From Clostridiaceae bacterium HFYG-1003 (GTDB lineage Bacteria; Bacillota; Clostridia; Clostridiales; Clostridiaceae): a DNA stretch of 64,000 bases. Below are positions 52,074-60,693 of the stretch, one piece after another; positions within the stretch are counted from its first letter, which is position 1, and each line of letters begins with the position of its first letter. The stretch spans positions 1,488,001 through 1,552,000 of the forward strand of contig CP102060.1 of the NCBI GenBank assembly GCA_024579835.1. The letters run 5' to 3'. The notes beneath the pieces were generated by a model, which worked only from the letters and a program-made list of their open reading frames with translations, was not told the DNA's origin and made no database searches. The position numbers and the translations under genes are program-made.

Positions 52074-52124
52074 CTTCTCCCCTCCTTGTCACTAATAATA
52101 TCACATTTATACGGCGAATTTTTC

Positions 52125-53673
52125 GGGTCAATCACAAATTCTGTGGGATTGACCGACTAGATCCATTCCCCAAACCGGCATAACATTTGATAATAGAACG
52201 AGCCCCGCGCTATGATGGAAATGCATCTGGACGGATGTACAAATCCAAGCACAGCGGAGGCTCTGAATGAATTATACACAGAATGGACAGGCTAACACAA
52301 TCAATGATTCCCAAAATTTTCTGCACATCCCTTCATCTCTTGTTGGGTTTACTAATACGCATAGTTCGCAGCATACCGCCGTTTCCGGTAAGAGTGTTGT
52401 TCAGTTGCATGGAGTCCTCAAGCTAGATGACACCGATCGCGCCTGCCCCAACTGCGGGGGCTTCATGCACATCAACAATACGTCCCCATGCAGTCTCTGG
52501 CACCTGAACTTCGGGCACACTTATACGTCCCTGGAGTTCGGCAAGAATCAGTTACTGTGCCCAACCTGCGGGATCACCAAGGTCCAACAGGTGTCTTTCC
52601 AGGCACAAGGCCATCGGATCACACAAGCCCTCCTGCAGTACACCAGGGACCTTCTCGCCATCGGAACCTACAATCTCAAACAGGTCGCTGAGATTACTGG
52701 TCTAGGCAAGAACACGGTCAAAGCGATCGACTTGAAACGCCTGGAGGAAATGTACACCCTTGATGGCAAGCTCATCAAGCCCCAGCGGCAGGCAAAGTGC
52801 CTCAGCATCGACGAGTTCAAGCTTCACCGGGGCCACCAGTACGCCACTCATATCATCGACATAGAGACTGGCCATATCCTCTGGATCGCCCATGGCAAGC
52901 GCAAGCAGGTCGTCTATGACTTCATTGAGCACGTCGGTCTCGAGTGGATGGACGGTGTTGAAGCAGTCGCCTCGGACATGAACTCAGACTTCCAAGAAGC
53001 CTTTGAGGAAAAGTGCCCCCACATCCAGCCGGTCTTCGACCATTTCCACATCATCAAGAATTTCAATGACAAAGTGGTCGCTGAAGTGCGCAAAGACGAA
53101 CAGAGGCGTCTTCAGGCGATGGGTGAGTACAAAGCTGCTGAGTCCCTCAAGAGGACCCGCTATATCCTGATGTCTTCTCGGGAGACGCTGCAGCGCAAAG
53201 ACCGGGAGGCCGCGGAGGGCAAACCCTTGTCCAAGGGCGGTACGCTCTTCCAAAGGGCAGAGATCACGCGTCGTCCTGGCAGTGAGGAGAAGTACGACCA
53301 GCTCATCCAGGAGAACCAGCTTCTGTTCACAGTTGACCTCGTCAAAGAGATGCTCTCGGAGGCGTACAAGGCCGCCAGTGAGCCGGAAATGGCTAGTCTG
53401 ATCACGGAGGTCATGGAAGTATGCTATGCCTCGGAGAATGAGCACCTGCAGTGGTTTGGGCGCCTGATGGACAGACATTTTGAAGGGATTATAGCTTATG
53501 CGACCTACCGTATTTCGAATGGTCAAATCGAGGGGATCAACAACAAGATTAAGACATTACGTCGACAAGGGTATGGCTATCCAGATGATGAATACTTCTT
53601 CCTCAAGTTATTCGATATGAGTCGTAAAACGTACGTAAGGAATCCACCATCCCACAGAATTTATGATTGAGCC
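52125..53673 (+). mobile_element. intact ISL3-family insertion sequence
   Basis: 1549 bp. Ends GGGTCAATCACAAATTC and (reverse complement) GGCTCAATCATAAATTC are near-identical terminal repeats of about 25 bp. An 8-bp duplication AATTTTTC flanks it (52117-52124 and 53674-53681). The single transposase gene is intact, and its stop lies within the right repeat. Confidence 0.94.
52267..53670 (+). CDS. ISL3-family transposase
   Basis: 467 residues. N-terminal zinc knuckle (ACPNCGGFMH and LCPTCGITKVQ), helix-turn-helix (LKQVAEITGLGKNTVKAID), then the DDE core: CLSIDEFKLHRGHQYATHI, ASDMNSDFQEAFEEKCPHI and PVFDHFHIIKNFN, and late YATYRISNGQIEGINNKIK with the catalytic Glu. Full length, no disruption. 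Confidence 0.94.
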   Translation: MNYTQNGQANTINDSQNFLHIPSSLVGFTNTHSSQHTAVSGKSVVQLHGVLKLDDTDRACPNCGGFMHINNTSPCSLWHLNFGHTYTSLEFGKNQLLCPTCGITKVQQVSFQAQGHRITQALLQYTRDLLAIGTYNLKQVAEITGLGKNTVKAIDLKRLEEMYTLDGKLIKPQRQAKCLSIDEFKLHRGHQYATHIIDIETGHILWIAHGKRKQVVYDFIEHVGLEWMDGVEAVASDMNSDFQEAFEEKCPHIQPVFDHFHIIKNFNDKVVAEVRKDEQRRLQAMGEYKAAESLKRTRYILMSSRETLQRKDREAAEGKPLSKGGTLFQRAEITRRPGSEEKYDQLIQENQLLFTVDLVKEMLSEAYKAASEPEMASLITEVMEVCYASENEHLQWFGRLMDRHFEGIIAYATYRISNGQIEGINNKIKTLRRQGYGYPDDEYFFLKLFDMSRKTYVRNPPSHRIYD

Positions 53674-53778
53674 AATTTTTCTTACCAATCCATGAGTTTT
53701 TCATTTACAGGTTCTTGTATTGTCATATACATATTTTACAAATATTTCACAATTTTAAAGTAATTTTCTTTAAATCAT

Positions 53779-53787
53779 TGTTATAAT
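53779..53787 (+). promoter_or_regulatory. extended -10 promoter of the small-peptide gene
   Basis: TGTTATAAT (TATAAT 53782-53787), about 84 bases before the start codon. No clear -35, as is common for extended -10 promoters. Confidence 0.6.
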
Positions 53788-53870
53788 AAGGATAAGAATG
53801 AAAATGTACCACAAAATCAGCCATTCTCAGGATTCTCAGAATCAAAAATTAACTACAAGGGAGTGATGTT

Positions 53871-54026
53871 TTGTTGAAAAGACGAATCATAGCACTGCTG
53901 CTCGCACTTTCTGCGGCTTTTGCAATTACCCTGCAAAGTGGAGTAACTGCTAACGCTGAAGAGTCAGGTTCTGGATATACCATAAACGCAAAAAAAGATA
54001 TCCCAGACATTTTCAGTATCAATTAA
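53871..54026 (+). CDS. small secreted peptide precursor, 51 residues
   Basis: Start TTG 53871 (a second TTG follows at 53874) with AAGGGAG about 7 bases upstream. The product opens with LKRR, a hydrophobic core IIALLLALSAAFAIT and a cleavage-like TANA-EE site, so it is a classic signal peptide. The predicted mature peptide is 22 residues (EESGSGYTINAKKDIPDIFSIN, given here as EESGSGYTINAKK plus DIPDIFSIN), polar with no cysteine. It has its own promoter and terminator. The layout is that of a peptide pheromone or small secreted factor, but no receptor is near. No homologue recognised. Confidence 0.65.
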   Translation: MLKRRIIALLLALSAAFAITLQSGVTANAEESGSGYTINAKKDIPDIFSIN

Positions 54027-54067
54027 CATGAACCGGCTTTCAATGGAAAGCTTTATTCATCTCACAT

Positions 54068-54106
54068 CAGTCCGCGTGTAGCTGATACCACGGACTGAGT
54101 TTTTTA
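54068..54106 (+). terminator. terminator of the small-peptide gene
   Basis: CAGTCCG / CGGACTG 7-bp stem, 16-base loop, followed by AGTTTTTTATTTT. Confidence 0.8.
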
Positions 54107-54132
54107 TTTTCATTATTCCTTGGGAGGACTCC

Positions 54133-54984
54133 ATGAAAGCAAAAGTTATTATAGCTGCCTGCCTGGCCCTGTCATTTCCACTGACCGGCTGCCAGCTGGA
54201 AGTCGCATCACCAACAACCCAATCCAGGCCCGCCGGATCAGTGGCAACAAAGACGCCGGCGTCCATCCCTTCACCCGGGACAGTCCCCGTCGCGACGTCA
54301 ACGCAGACTTCAGTTCCCGATACCAGGCCGGCCGAACCAACGGCACGATTTATCCTGCAAAAGTCAGCCGATGCAATGATGCGAGTACAAAGCTATGACT
54401 ATACTTCTTCCAGTGTAGCCGAATTTGGTGATACGGAAGTTGTTACAACCACTAAGGCCACCATTCATCCACTGCTTGGGAACGGTAAAATTATGACCAA
54501 GCAGGCGGATATACTCGATACCACCTACCTGTTGAATCACCGGATGTACATGGAAGATCCTTCTACCGGTTCCTGGGTCTATCTGGATATGCCCGTGGAT
54601 AAAACCTCCACCATCCGAATCCATGCCCGGGTCAACGACTACATCGATGTGACTCGCAGCGGTGATGATATAATCCTTGTGTCAACCCATCCCTTGAGCG
54701 CATTGGAATTCTACTCCCTGACCGGTATAGAGATCAAGGAAAAGGATACCCTGGCCCAGATGGAAGCTCAGGGACAGACCATGGAGACGATGGTCGAGTT
54801 TATACTGGATCAGGAATATCGTTATAAAAAAGTGTCCTATGAACAGGTCACCACCACAGCGGGAGTAAGCACCCATACGGTAACAACCTATGATTACAGC
54901 AAATACAACAGCGCTCCCGAGATCGAACTTCCTGATAAGATTCAGAAAGAAGCTGTCCCCTACCAGCCGGCAGGAAATGAATAG
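54133..54984 (+). CDS. DUF6612-like lipoprotein
   Basis: 283 residues. Lipobox LTGC (Cys20), then a Pro/Thr-rich linker to about 75. The folded part (FILQKSADAMMRVQSYDYTS onward; DIDxTYLLNHRMYM, GSWVYLDMP) has the LolA/LppX-like beta pattern of DUF6612 lipoproteins, which bind lipids or partners at the surface in some cases. GGGAGG precedes ATG. It follows the small-peptide unit but has a terminator in between. Confidence 0.72.
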   Translation: MKAKVIIAACLALSFPLTGCQLEVASPTTQSRPAGSVATKTPASIPSPGTVPVATSTQTSVPDTRPAEPTARFILQKSADAMMRVQSYDYTSSSVAEFGDTEVVTTTKATIHPLLGNGKIMTKQADILDTTYLLNHRMYMEDPSTGSWVYLDMPVDKTSTIRIHARVNDYIDVTRSGDDIILVSTHPLSALEFYSLTGIEIKEKDTLAQMEAQGQTMETMVEFILDQEYRYKKVSYEQVTTTAGVSTHTVTTYDYSKYNSAPEIELPDKIQKEAVPYQPAGNE

Positions 54985-55107
54985 TTGCCCGGGATAATCT
55001 CGATGATGAACGGATTCAACCACTGATCCGATCCTTGAATCTGCTCGAATCCGAACCAGAATATGAACGAAAAGATGGCTGCAGGCCACTGAACGATGAT
55101 CCACATA

Positions 55108-55147
55108 CAAAAACGGCTTATGGTCTTCCATAAGCCGTTTTTGTATT
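55108..55147 (+). terminator. terminator of the DUF6612-like gene
   Basis: AAAACGGCTTATGG / CCATAAGCCGTTTT perfect stem with TCTT loop and T run on the plus strand. About 125 bases beyond the stop. Confidence 0.88.
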
Positions 55148-55334
55148 GAATCCCATTGGAGTCGAAATGATCCCCAACCAAAATTACTTCAAGAACAAGA
55201 CATCCTAAGCTGCTCGATCAAATACCCCTTTATTTTGAATATTATCCATCAAGGAGTTCAACCCGATCATCTGCGTTCACGGCTAATTCTTCGTCTGATA
55301 GCCGAAAGGCTATCGGGGGAATGATATTCCTCTG
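55148..55334. other. intergenic DNA between convergent genes
   Basis: Holds a small GNRA hairpin GATAGCC-GAAA-GGCTATC (55297-55314) and nothing else recognisable. The whole stretch from the lipoprotein stop to hutH is 446 bases with two terminators. Confidence 0.5.
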
Positions 55335-55378
55335 AAAAAGAAATCAGTCGCAACCCATTAGAATTACGACCGATTTCC
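55335..55378 (-). terminator. hutH terminator
   Basis: Minus-strand AAATCGGTCG and CGACTGATTT form an imperfect stem, followed by CTTTTTCAG. About 55 bases beyond the hutH stop. Confidence 0.7.
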
Positions 55379-55430
55379 ACTTATTTTACAGTATCGCTTA
55401 CCAGCACTTTGGGTAAAGAGCCGGAGCTAA

Positions 55431-56960
55431 TTAATTCAGTGTGATCTGGAGTTCGTCCAGCGCCTTGACCAGCTCATTGGATTCAATGAGTTTTTCCATT
55501 TTATCAATGTCATAGTACATTACGCGGTCTTCACCAAGTGTGTCCACCACAGAACGTGCCTTGTCATAGAATGCCTGGGTTCCCTTGCCAAGTCCCTTGT
55601 TGCCGCGCAGATCCAGTGCCTGGCACGCGGTCAGCAGTTCCATGGCGAGAACTTTCCGGGTATTGCCCAGGATTTCTCTGGCCTGTCTGGCAGCGATGGT
55701 ACCCATGGATACATGGTCTTCCTGATTGGCGGAAGACGGAATGGAATCCACAGAAGCCGGATGCGCCAGGACTTTGTTTTCAGAAACCAGGGAAGCCGCC
55801 GAATACTGAACGATCATGAAACCGGAGTTGACTCCGCCGCGCTCGGTCAGGAATGCCGGCAATCCATTGGATAAAGTCGGGTTAACCAGACGTTCCACTC
55901 TGCGTTCTGAAACGTTGGCCAGTTCTGCCAGACCAATCTTCAGGAAATCAAATGGGAGAGCCATCGGCTGTCCATGGAAGTTTCCTCCGGAAACAACGCG
56001 CTCTTCATCCACAAAGATGATCGGGTTGTCGGTAACAGCGTTAATTTCATTTTCTACCTTGGACCGAACGTAGTTGAAGCAGTCCAGTGATGCACCGTGG
56101 ATCTGGGGCAGGCAGCGCAGGGAGTAAGCATCCTGCACTCTCAGTTCCCCCTGCTTGGTGGTGTTGGCAGAGCCTTCAACCAGTTCCAGGAAGTTCTTGG
56201 CGCAGCTGACCTGTCCGGCCTGATTACGGATTTTGTGGGTTCCTTCAAAGTATGCATCGGTAATACCGGTAAGAGCTTCAAAGCTCAGCATGGCAATTCC
56301 GTTGGCCTGACGAATCAGGTTGAACGCATCCCAGATCGTGTGGGTACCGACGCTGGTCATAACCTGAGTTCCGTTATTCAGTGCGAGGCCTTCTTTGGAA
56401 GAAAGTGTAATGATGGGCACTCCGGCTTTTTTCATCGCCTCAGCGCCATCCATCAGTTCTCCCTGATAGTAAGCCTGTCCCTGACCGATCAGGGTCAGCG
56501 CGACATGAGACAAGGGAGCCAGGTCACCGGATGCTCCCAGGGAGCCTTTTTCCGGTACATACGGAACCACATTTTCATTCAGCATGCCAATGAGAGATTC
56601 CAGAGTTTCCAGACGGATTCCGGAGAAGCCCTTGGACAGTGCATTGACGCGCAGCAGGATGATGCCGCGGACAATGTCCGCCGGGAATGGTTCACCCACG
56701 CCACAGCAATGGCTGGTAATCAGATTTCTCTGGAGTGCTTCGGTTTCATCCTGATCAATGCTGACATCACTGAATTTACCAAATCCGGTAGTGAGTCCGT
56801 ATACAACGCGGTGTTCACTGACAAACCGGTCCACCAGTTCTCTTGCTTTCAGTACGGCCTGCTTGGATGCGTCGGTCAGACCAACTTTCCGCATGCCTCT
56901 GGTCACACTGATGAAATCTTCGATGGTCAGCGAGCTGCCATCCAGGAGTAATTTTTCCAT
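55431..56960 (-). CDS. hutH: histidine ammonia-lyase
   Basis: 509 residues. The A-S-G triplet that forms the MIO cofactor is residues 143-145 in GSLGASGDLAPLSH; YGLTTGFGKF and the late SSANQEDHVSMG segment also match. It removes ammonia from histidine to give trans-urocanate. Last gene of the Hut group, 55 bases after the carrier gene. Full length. Confidence 0.96.
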   Translation of the reverse strand: MEKLLLDGSSLTIEDFISVTRGMRKVGLTDASKQAVLKARELVDRFVSEHRVVYGLTTGFGKFSDVSIDQDETEALQRNLITSHCCGVGEPFPADIVRGIILLRVNALSKGFSGIRLETLESLIGMLNENVVPYVPEKGSLGASGDLAPLSHVALTLIGQGQAYYQGELMDGAEAMKKAGVPIITLSSKEGLALNNGTQVMTSVGTHTIWDAFNLIRQANGIAMLSFEALTGITDAYFEGTHKIRNQAGQVSCAKNFLELVEGSANTTKQGELRVQDAYSLRCLPQIHGASLDCFNYVRSKVENEINAVTDNPIIFVDEERVVSGGNFHGQPMALPFDFLKIGLAELANVSERRVERLVNPTLSNGLPAFLTERGGVNSGFMIVQYSAASLVSENKVLAHPASVDSIPSSANQEDHVSMGTIAARQAREILGNTRKVLAMELLTACQALDLRGNKGLGKGTQAFYDKARSVVDTLGEDRVMYYDIDKMEKLIESNELVKALDELQITLN

Positions 56961-57015
56961 TGTAATTTACCTCTTTTCAAATTCGAAAGGCCAGTGGCCA
57001 AGATATTTTGTTCTG

Positions 57016-58323
57016 TTACAGAAGGAAGGCTGCCGCAAAGGTTCCAAATACGATCAGCGGGATATTGTAGTGAAGGAAAGTCGGAACGCAGGTATCCCAA
57101 ATGTGGTCGTGCTGTCCATCGGCATTGAGTCCTGATGTGGGTCCCAGCGTCGAGTCAGAAGCCGGTGATCCGGCATCACCCAGCGCGCCGGCAACAGCAA
57201 TCAGGCTGGCAATGGCGAGGGGGGAGAAACCGAGCTGAGCGGCCAGGGGAACGAAGATGGCAGCGACGATCGGAATCGTTCCGAAGGAAGTTCCAATTCC
57301 CATAGTGACGACAAGTCCAATGAGCAGGATGATGAATGCCGAGATGACTTTGCTGCCGCCCATGATCGCAACAGAAGCGTTAACCAGTGAGGGTATGCCG
57401 CCTGTCTCACGCAGGACATTGGCATATCCGGCAGCTACCAGCATAACGAAAGCAATGAAGCCCATGAGTCCGATACCGGAGTTCATGATCTTATCCAGTT
57501 CGCTGAGCTTGAAGGAACCGAACAGCATCATGACAAACAGAGCAGCCAGAGCACCCAGCGGAAGTCCGCCGCCCAGCAGCTGAATCGCGAAGGCCGCGAC
57601 AGCGCCGACAATGGCACCCCACTGTCCCATGGTCAGTCCACTCTTGGAAAGATCCTCTTCCTTAACTTCTGTGATTTGGACATCGGCATAATTGCGATCT
57701 CCGCGGTAGCTGAAGAAAACGGCAATCAGAAGACCCAATACCATACCCAGTCCAGGAACCAGAGTCGCCTTCCAGACATCCATCTGGTTGAAAGGTACTC
57801 CGGCTTCTGTCATCGCCTTGGAGACGATGCCATGGAAGATCAGGCCGAACCCAACCGGCAGCATAACATAAGGGGCTTTCAGACCAAACGTCAGGGCGCA
57901 GGCAGCGGCGCGACGGTCCAGCTTCATTTTATTGAAGAACAGCAGCAGCGGTGGAATCAGGATCGGAATAAAGGCAATGTGCACCGGAATCAGGTTCTGG
58001 GACAGCGAGGAAACACCGGCCAGCAGAAGCAGGAAAATCCACTTGCGCTTAAACTCAATTTTAGACAGTTTTCGTACTAAAAGATCCGCAACGCCGGTGT
58101 GGGCAATGGCCATGGCCATGGCTCCCAGCAGAATATAGGATAGAGCAGTTTCAGAAGATCCGCCCATTCCGCCGATCAGATTTTTCATGATATCTGGAAT
58201 CGGCATGCCGGCAAGAAGACCGGCAACGAGTGCGGAAAGCAGAATTGCGATAAGAACGTTGACTTTGACCAGACACAATACAATCATGACTATAACTGAT
58301 ATGAGCACAGGATTTGTTAGCAT
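57016..58323 (-). CDS. Na+/H+ antiporter-type carrier, probable histidine transporter
   Basis: 435 residues from ATG 58323; GGGGGA lies 8 bases upstream inside the longer 58338 frame, so this internal start is preferred. About twelve membrane helices. ALGDAGSPASDSTLGPTSGLNADGQHDHIWDTC is split across the conserved late region of the YuiF/NhaC-like family (AGSPASDSTLGPT, GQHDHIWDT). Position between hutU and hutH argues for histidine import rather than pH control. Such carriers recur in hut clusters of Firmicutes. Confidence 0.85.
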   Translation of the reverse strand: MLTNPVLISVIVMIVLCLVKVNVLIAILLSALVAGLLAGMPIPDIMKNLIGGMGGSSETALSYILLGAMAMAIAHTGVADLLVRKLSKIEFKRKWIFLLLLAGVSSLSQNLIPVHIAFIPILIPPLLLFFNKMKLDRRAAACALTFGLKAPYVMLPVGFGLIFHGIVSKAMTEAGVPFNQMDVWKATLVPGLGMVLGLLIAVFFSYRGDRNYADVQITEVKEEDLSKSGLTMGQWGAIVGAVAAFAIQLLGGGLPLGALAALFVMMLFGSFKLSELDKIMNSGIGLMGFIAFVMLVAAGYANVLRETGGIPSLVNASVAIMGGSKVISAFIILLIGLVVTMGIGTSFGTIPIVAAIFVPLAAQLGFSPLAIASLIAVAGALGDAGSPASDSTLGPTSGLNADGQHDHIWDTCVPTFLHYNIPLIVFGTFAAAFLL

Positions 58324-58452
58324 GTGAGTTTCCCCCATAAATAAATATTTTGGTGATGCTTGAACAATAAGGTCTGTGGTCGTTTTTTTCTTTTGATGTA
58401 AAACCGGATGTCATTTGGATCTTGCTGCAATGCAGGTTCTGATAGCCGGATG

Positions 58453-58483
58453 GAGAGCACCGGGTGTAACGGGCCGGCGCTCT
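58453..58483 (-). promoter_or_regulatory. hairpin between hutU and the carrier gene
   Basis: GAGCGCCGG and CCCGGTGCTC-type arms make a GC-rich stem without a T tract in the 176-base gap. Could stabilise or process the message. Confidence 0.4.
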
Positions 58484-58499
58484 TCATTCGGAGGTCTGC

Positions 58500-60527
58500 T
58501 TATTCCTGGATCAGGTCCTGAATCTGCTGCTCAACCTTTTCATTGACAAGGTAAGGCAGCGTGATGTGGTCGTGGCCTGCCATGATCTCATTGTATTCCA
58601 TGGACGTGGTCATGGCGTTTTCATTGCGTGCCCATGCACGTCTTGCCACACCACCCATTACGTCCCATGGCATAGCCGATTTCAATACTTCGTCGATTCG
58701 GGCTGAACCATCCAGTACGCAGCCAAAGCCGCCGTTGATTGATTTTCCGATTCCGACTCCTCCCCCGTTATGCAATGCGATCAGGCTCATGCCGCGCGCA
58801 GCGTTTCCGGCAAAGATCTGTGTTGCCTGGTCAGCCATGATGTTCGATCCATCCTTGATATTGGATGTTTCGCGGAATGGCGAATCCGTTCCGCCGGTAT
58901 CGTGGTGGTCGCGGCCGAGCATAACCGGTCCGATTTCACCATTGCGTACCATTTCGTTGAACTTCAAGGCGATATCCCGGCGGCCAAGAGCATCGGAGTA
59001 GAGAATCCGAGCCTGGGTGCCGACAACCAGCTTGTTCTTCTCCGCATCGCGGATCCAGACCCAGTTGTCACGATCCTGATAGCGGCGATCCGGATCAATG
59101 ACTTCCATGGCGGCCATATCCGTTTTTCTGAGATCTTCCGGCTTGCCGGAGAGACACACCCAGCGGAAGGGGCCATATCCAAAGTCAAACAGTCGAGGTC
59201 CAAGAATATCTTCCACATAGGATGGCCAGATAAAGCCGTCTTTGTCGTCAATTCCATTCTTTGAAATTTCCATGACGCCTGCATCGTAGATTGCTTTCAT
59301 GAAGGAGTTGCCATAGTCGAAGAAATACGTTCCGCGGGCAGTCAGAGTTTTGATTGCCTCATAATGTTTCTTCAGCGTCTCATCTACCAGCCCATGGAAT
59401 TTCTCAGGATCCTCAGCCAACAGTCTGGTGCGTTCTTCAAAAGTTATTCCTGACGGGCAGTAACCTCCGGTGTAGGGTTCATGGCAGGAAGTCTGGTCAC
59501 TGAGCAGGTCAATGCCGATGTTCTTATCAATGGCATAATACAGCAGATCTACAATGTTTCCATGGAAAGCGATGGATTTGGGTTCTTTGGCTTCCATCGC
59601 GGCATAGGCGACCCGGAAGGCTTCTTCGGGTGTCTCCACAACCTGTCCGACCCAACCCTGACTATGACGGGTTGTGATCCGGGAAGCATCAACTTCTGCA
59701 ATAATACCTACTCCACCGGCGATCTCGACGGCTTTTCCCTGAGCACCACTCATTCCTCCCAGACCGGAGGTGATGAACAGCTTGCCAGCAAGGTTGCCTT
59801 CATTGGGAATGCCAAGCACCAGACGTCCGGCGTTAAGCAGCGTGTTGTAGGTTCCATGGACGATTCCCTGAGGTCCGATATACATCCAGCCTCCGGCAGT
59901 CATCTGTCCATAGTTCGCTACGCCAAGCGCCTGTGCCCGGTTGTAGTTTTCCAGATCATCGTACATTCCGATCATGAGACCGTTGGTAATAATGACTCTG
60001 GGTGCTTCCGGGCGGCTATGGAACAGTCCGACCGGGTGTCCCGAGTAGAGAACCAGGGTTTTATTTTCATCGAGCTGTTCCAGATATTTCTTGATCAGCT
60101 GATACTGCATCCAGTTCTGGCAAACAGAACCTGTTTCTCCGTAGGTTACCAGTTCATACGGGTAGAGTGCCACTTCAAAGTCAAGGTTATTGTCAATCAT
60201 GACCTGGAAGGCTTTTCCTTCAATACAGTTGGATTTGTACTCATCGATGGACTTTCCGTACAAAGCCTCCTTTGGCATGTAGCGATAGCCGTAGATTTTC
60301 CCCTTTTCTTCCAGTTCCTGATAAAATTCCTTGGCCATTGCCTCATGATGCTGTTCAGGAATGTAGCGCAGCGCATTCTTCACCGCCAGCAGCTTGTCCG
60401 CTTTTGACAGGTTGACAGTCCGCTTGGGTGCACGCCGGATCCCTTCTTTGAATACGGGATATTCCGGTAACGCATCATCCAGACGAATGGTCATCGCATT
60501 CTTGATTTGATCGTTGCTCAGATTCAT
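58500..60527 (-). CDS. hutU: urocanate hydratase, long form
   Basis: 675 residues from ATG 60527 (AAGGAGGAACCC upstream; the earlier frame start at 60584 lacks a site). It is about 120 residues longer than the 555-residue proteobacterial enzyme, as in the long clostridial type. Seen: YSGHPVGLFHSRPEAPRVI, GQMTAGGWMYIGPQGIVHGT, TSGLGGMSGAQGKA (NAD site), TSCHEPYTGGYCPSG and HHDTGGTDSPFRETSNI. Hydrates urocanate to imidazolone propionate. First gene of the Hut unit. Confidence 0.96.
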   Translation of the reverse strand: MNLSNDQIKNAMTIRLDDALPEYPVFKEGIRRAPKRTVNLSKADKLLAVKNALRYIPEQHHEAMAKEFYQELEEKGKIYGYRYMPKEALYGKSIDEYKSNCIEGKAFQVMIDNNLDFEVALYPYELVTYGETGSVCQNWMQYQLIKKYLEQLDENKTLVLYSGHPVGLFHSRPEAPRVIITNGLMIGMYDDLENYNRAQALGVANYGQMTAGGWMYIGPQGIVHGTYNTLLNAGRLVLGIPNEGNLAGKLFITSGLGGMSGAQGKAVEIAGGVGIIAEVDASRITTRHSQGWVGQVVETPEEAFRVAYAAMEAKEPKSIAFHGNIVDLLYYAIDKNIGIDLLSDQTSCHEPYTGGYCPSGITFEERTRLLAEDPEKFHGLVDETLKKHYEAIKTLTARGTYFFDYGNSFMKAIYDAGVMEISKNGIDDKDGFIWPSYVEDILGPRLFDFGYGPFRWVCLSGKPEDLRKTDMAAMEVIDPDRRYQDRDNWVWIRDAEKNKLVVGTQARILYSDALGRRDIALKFNEMVRNGEIGPVMLGRDHHDTGGTDSPFRETSNIKDGSNIMADQATQIFAGNAARGMSLIALHNGGGVGIGKSINGGFGCVLDGSARIDEVLKSAMPWDVMGGVARRAWARNENAMTTSMEYNEIMAGHDHITLPYLVNEKVEQQIQDLIQE

Positions 60528-60592
60528 GGGTTCCTCCTTCATTTTTTGCCCGGTTCCGGGAGAATTTTGTTCATTCACCATCATTGTAAAGG

Positions 60593-60621
60593 ATTATCAT
60601 CATTTTTGCGTCATTTTTCAG
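60593..60621 (-). promoter_or_regulatory. hutU promoter
   Basis: Minus-strand CTGAAA (60621-60616), 17-bp spacer, GATAAT (60598-60593), about 65 bases before the hutU start, in the gap after the BTAD regulator gene. Confidence 0.55.
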
Positions 60622-60693
60622 GATGCTTCTTAAACATTTACACCGTAAAATCCATAATTTTTTAACAAGTTTATTGTTATTTCCTTAACATCG

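Noticed and set aside
56097-56951. 284-codon open frame opposite hutH
   Set aside because: Same reason: antisense to a certain enzyme gene with no ribosome site.
59481-60407. 308-codon open frame opposite hutU
   Set aside because: Shadow of a long, well-conserved gene; composition does not look like a real protein and there is no start signal.
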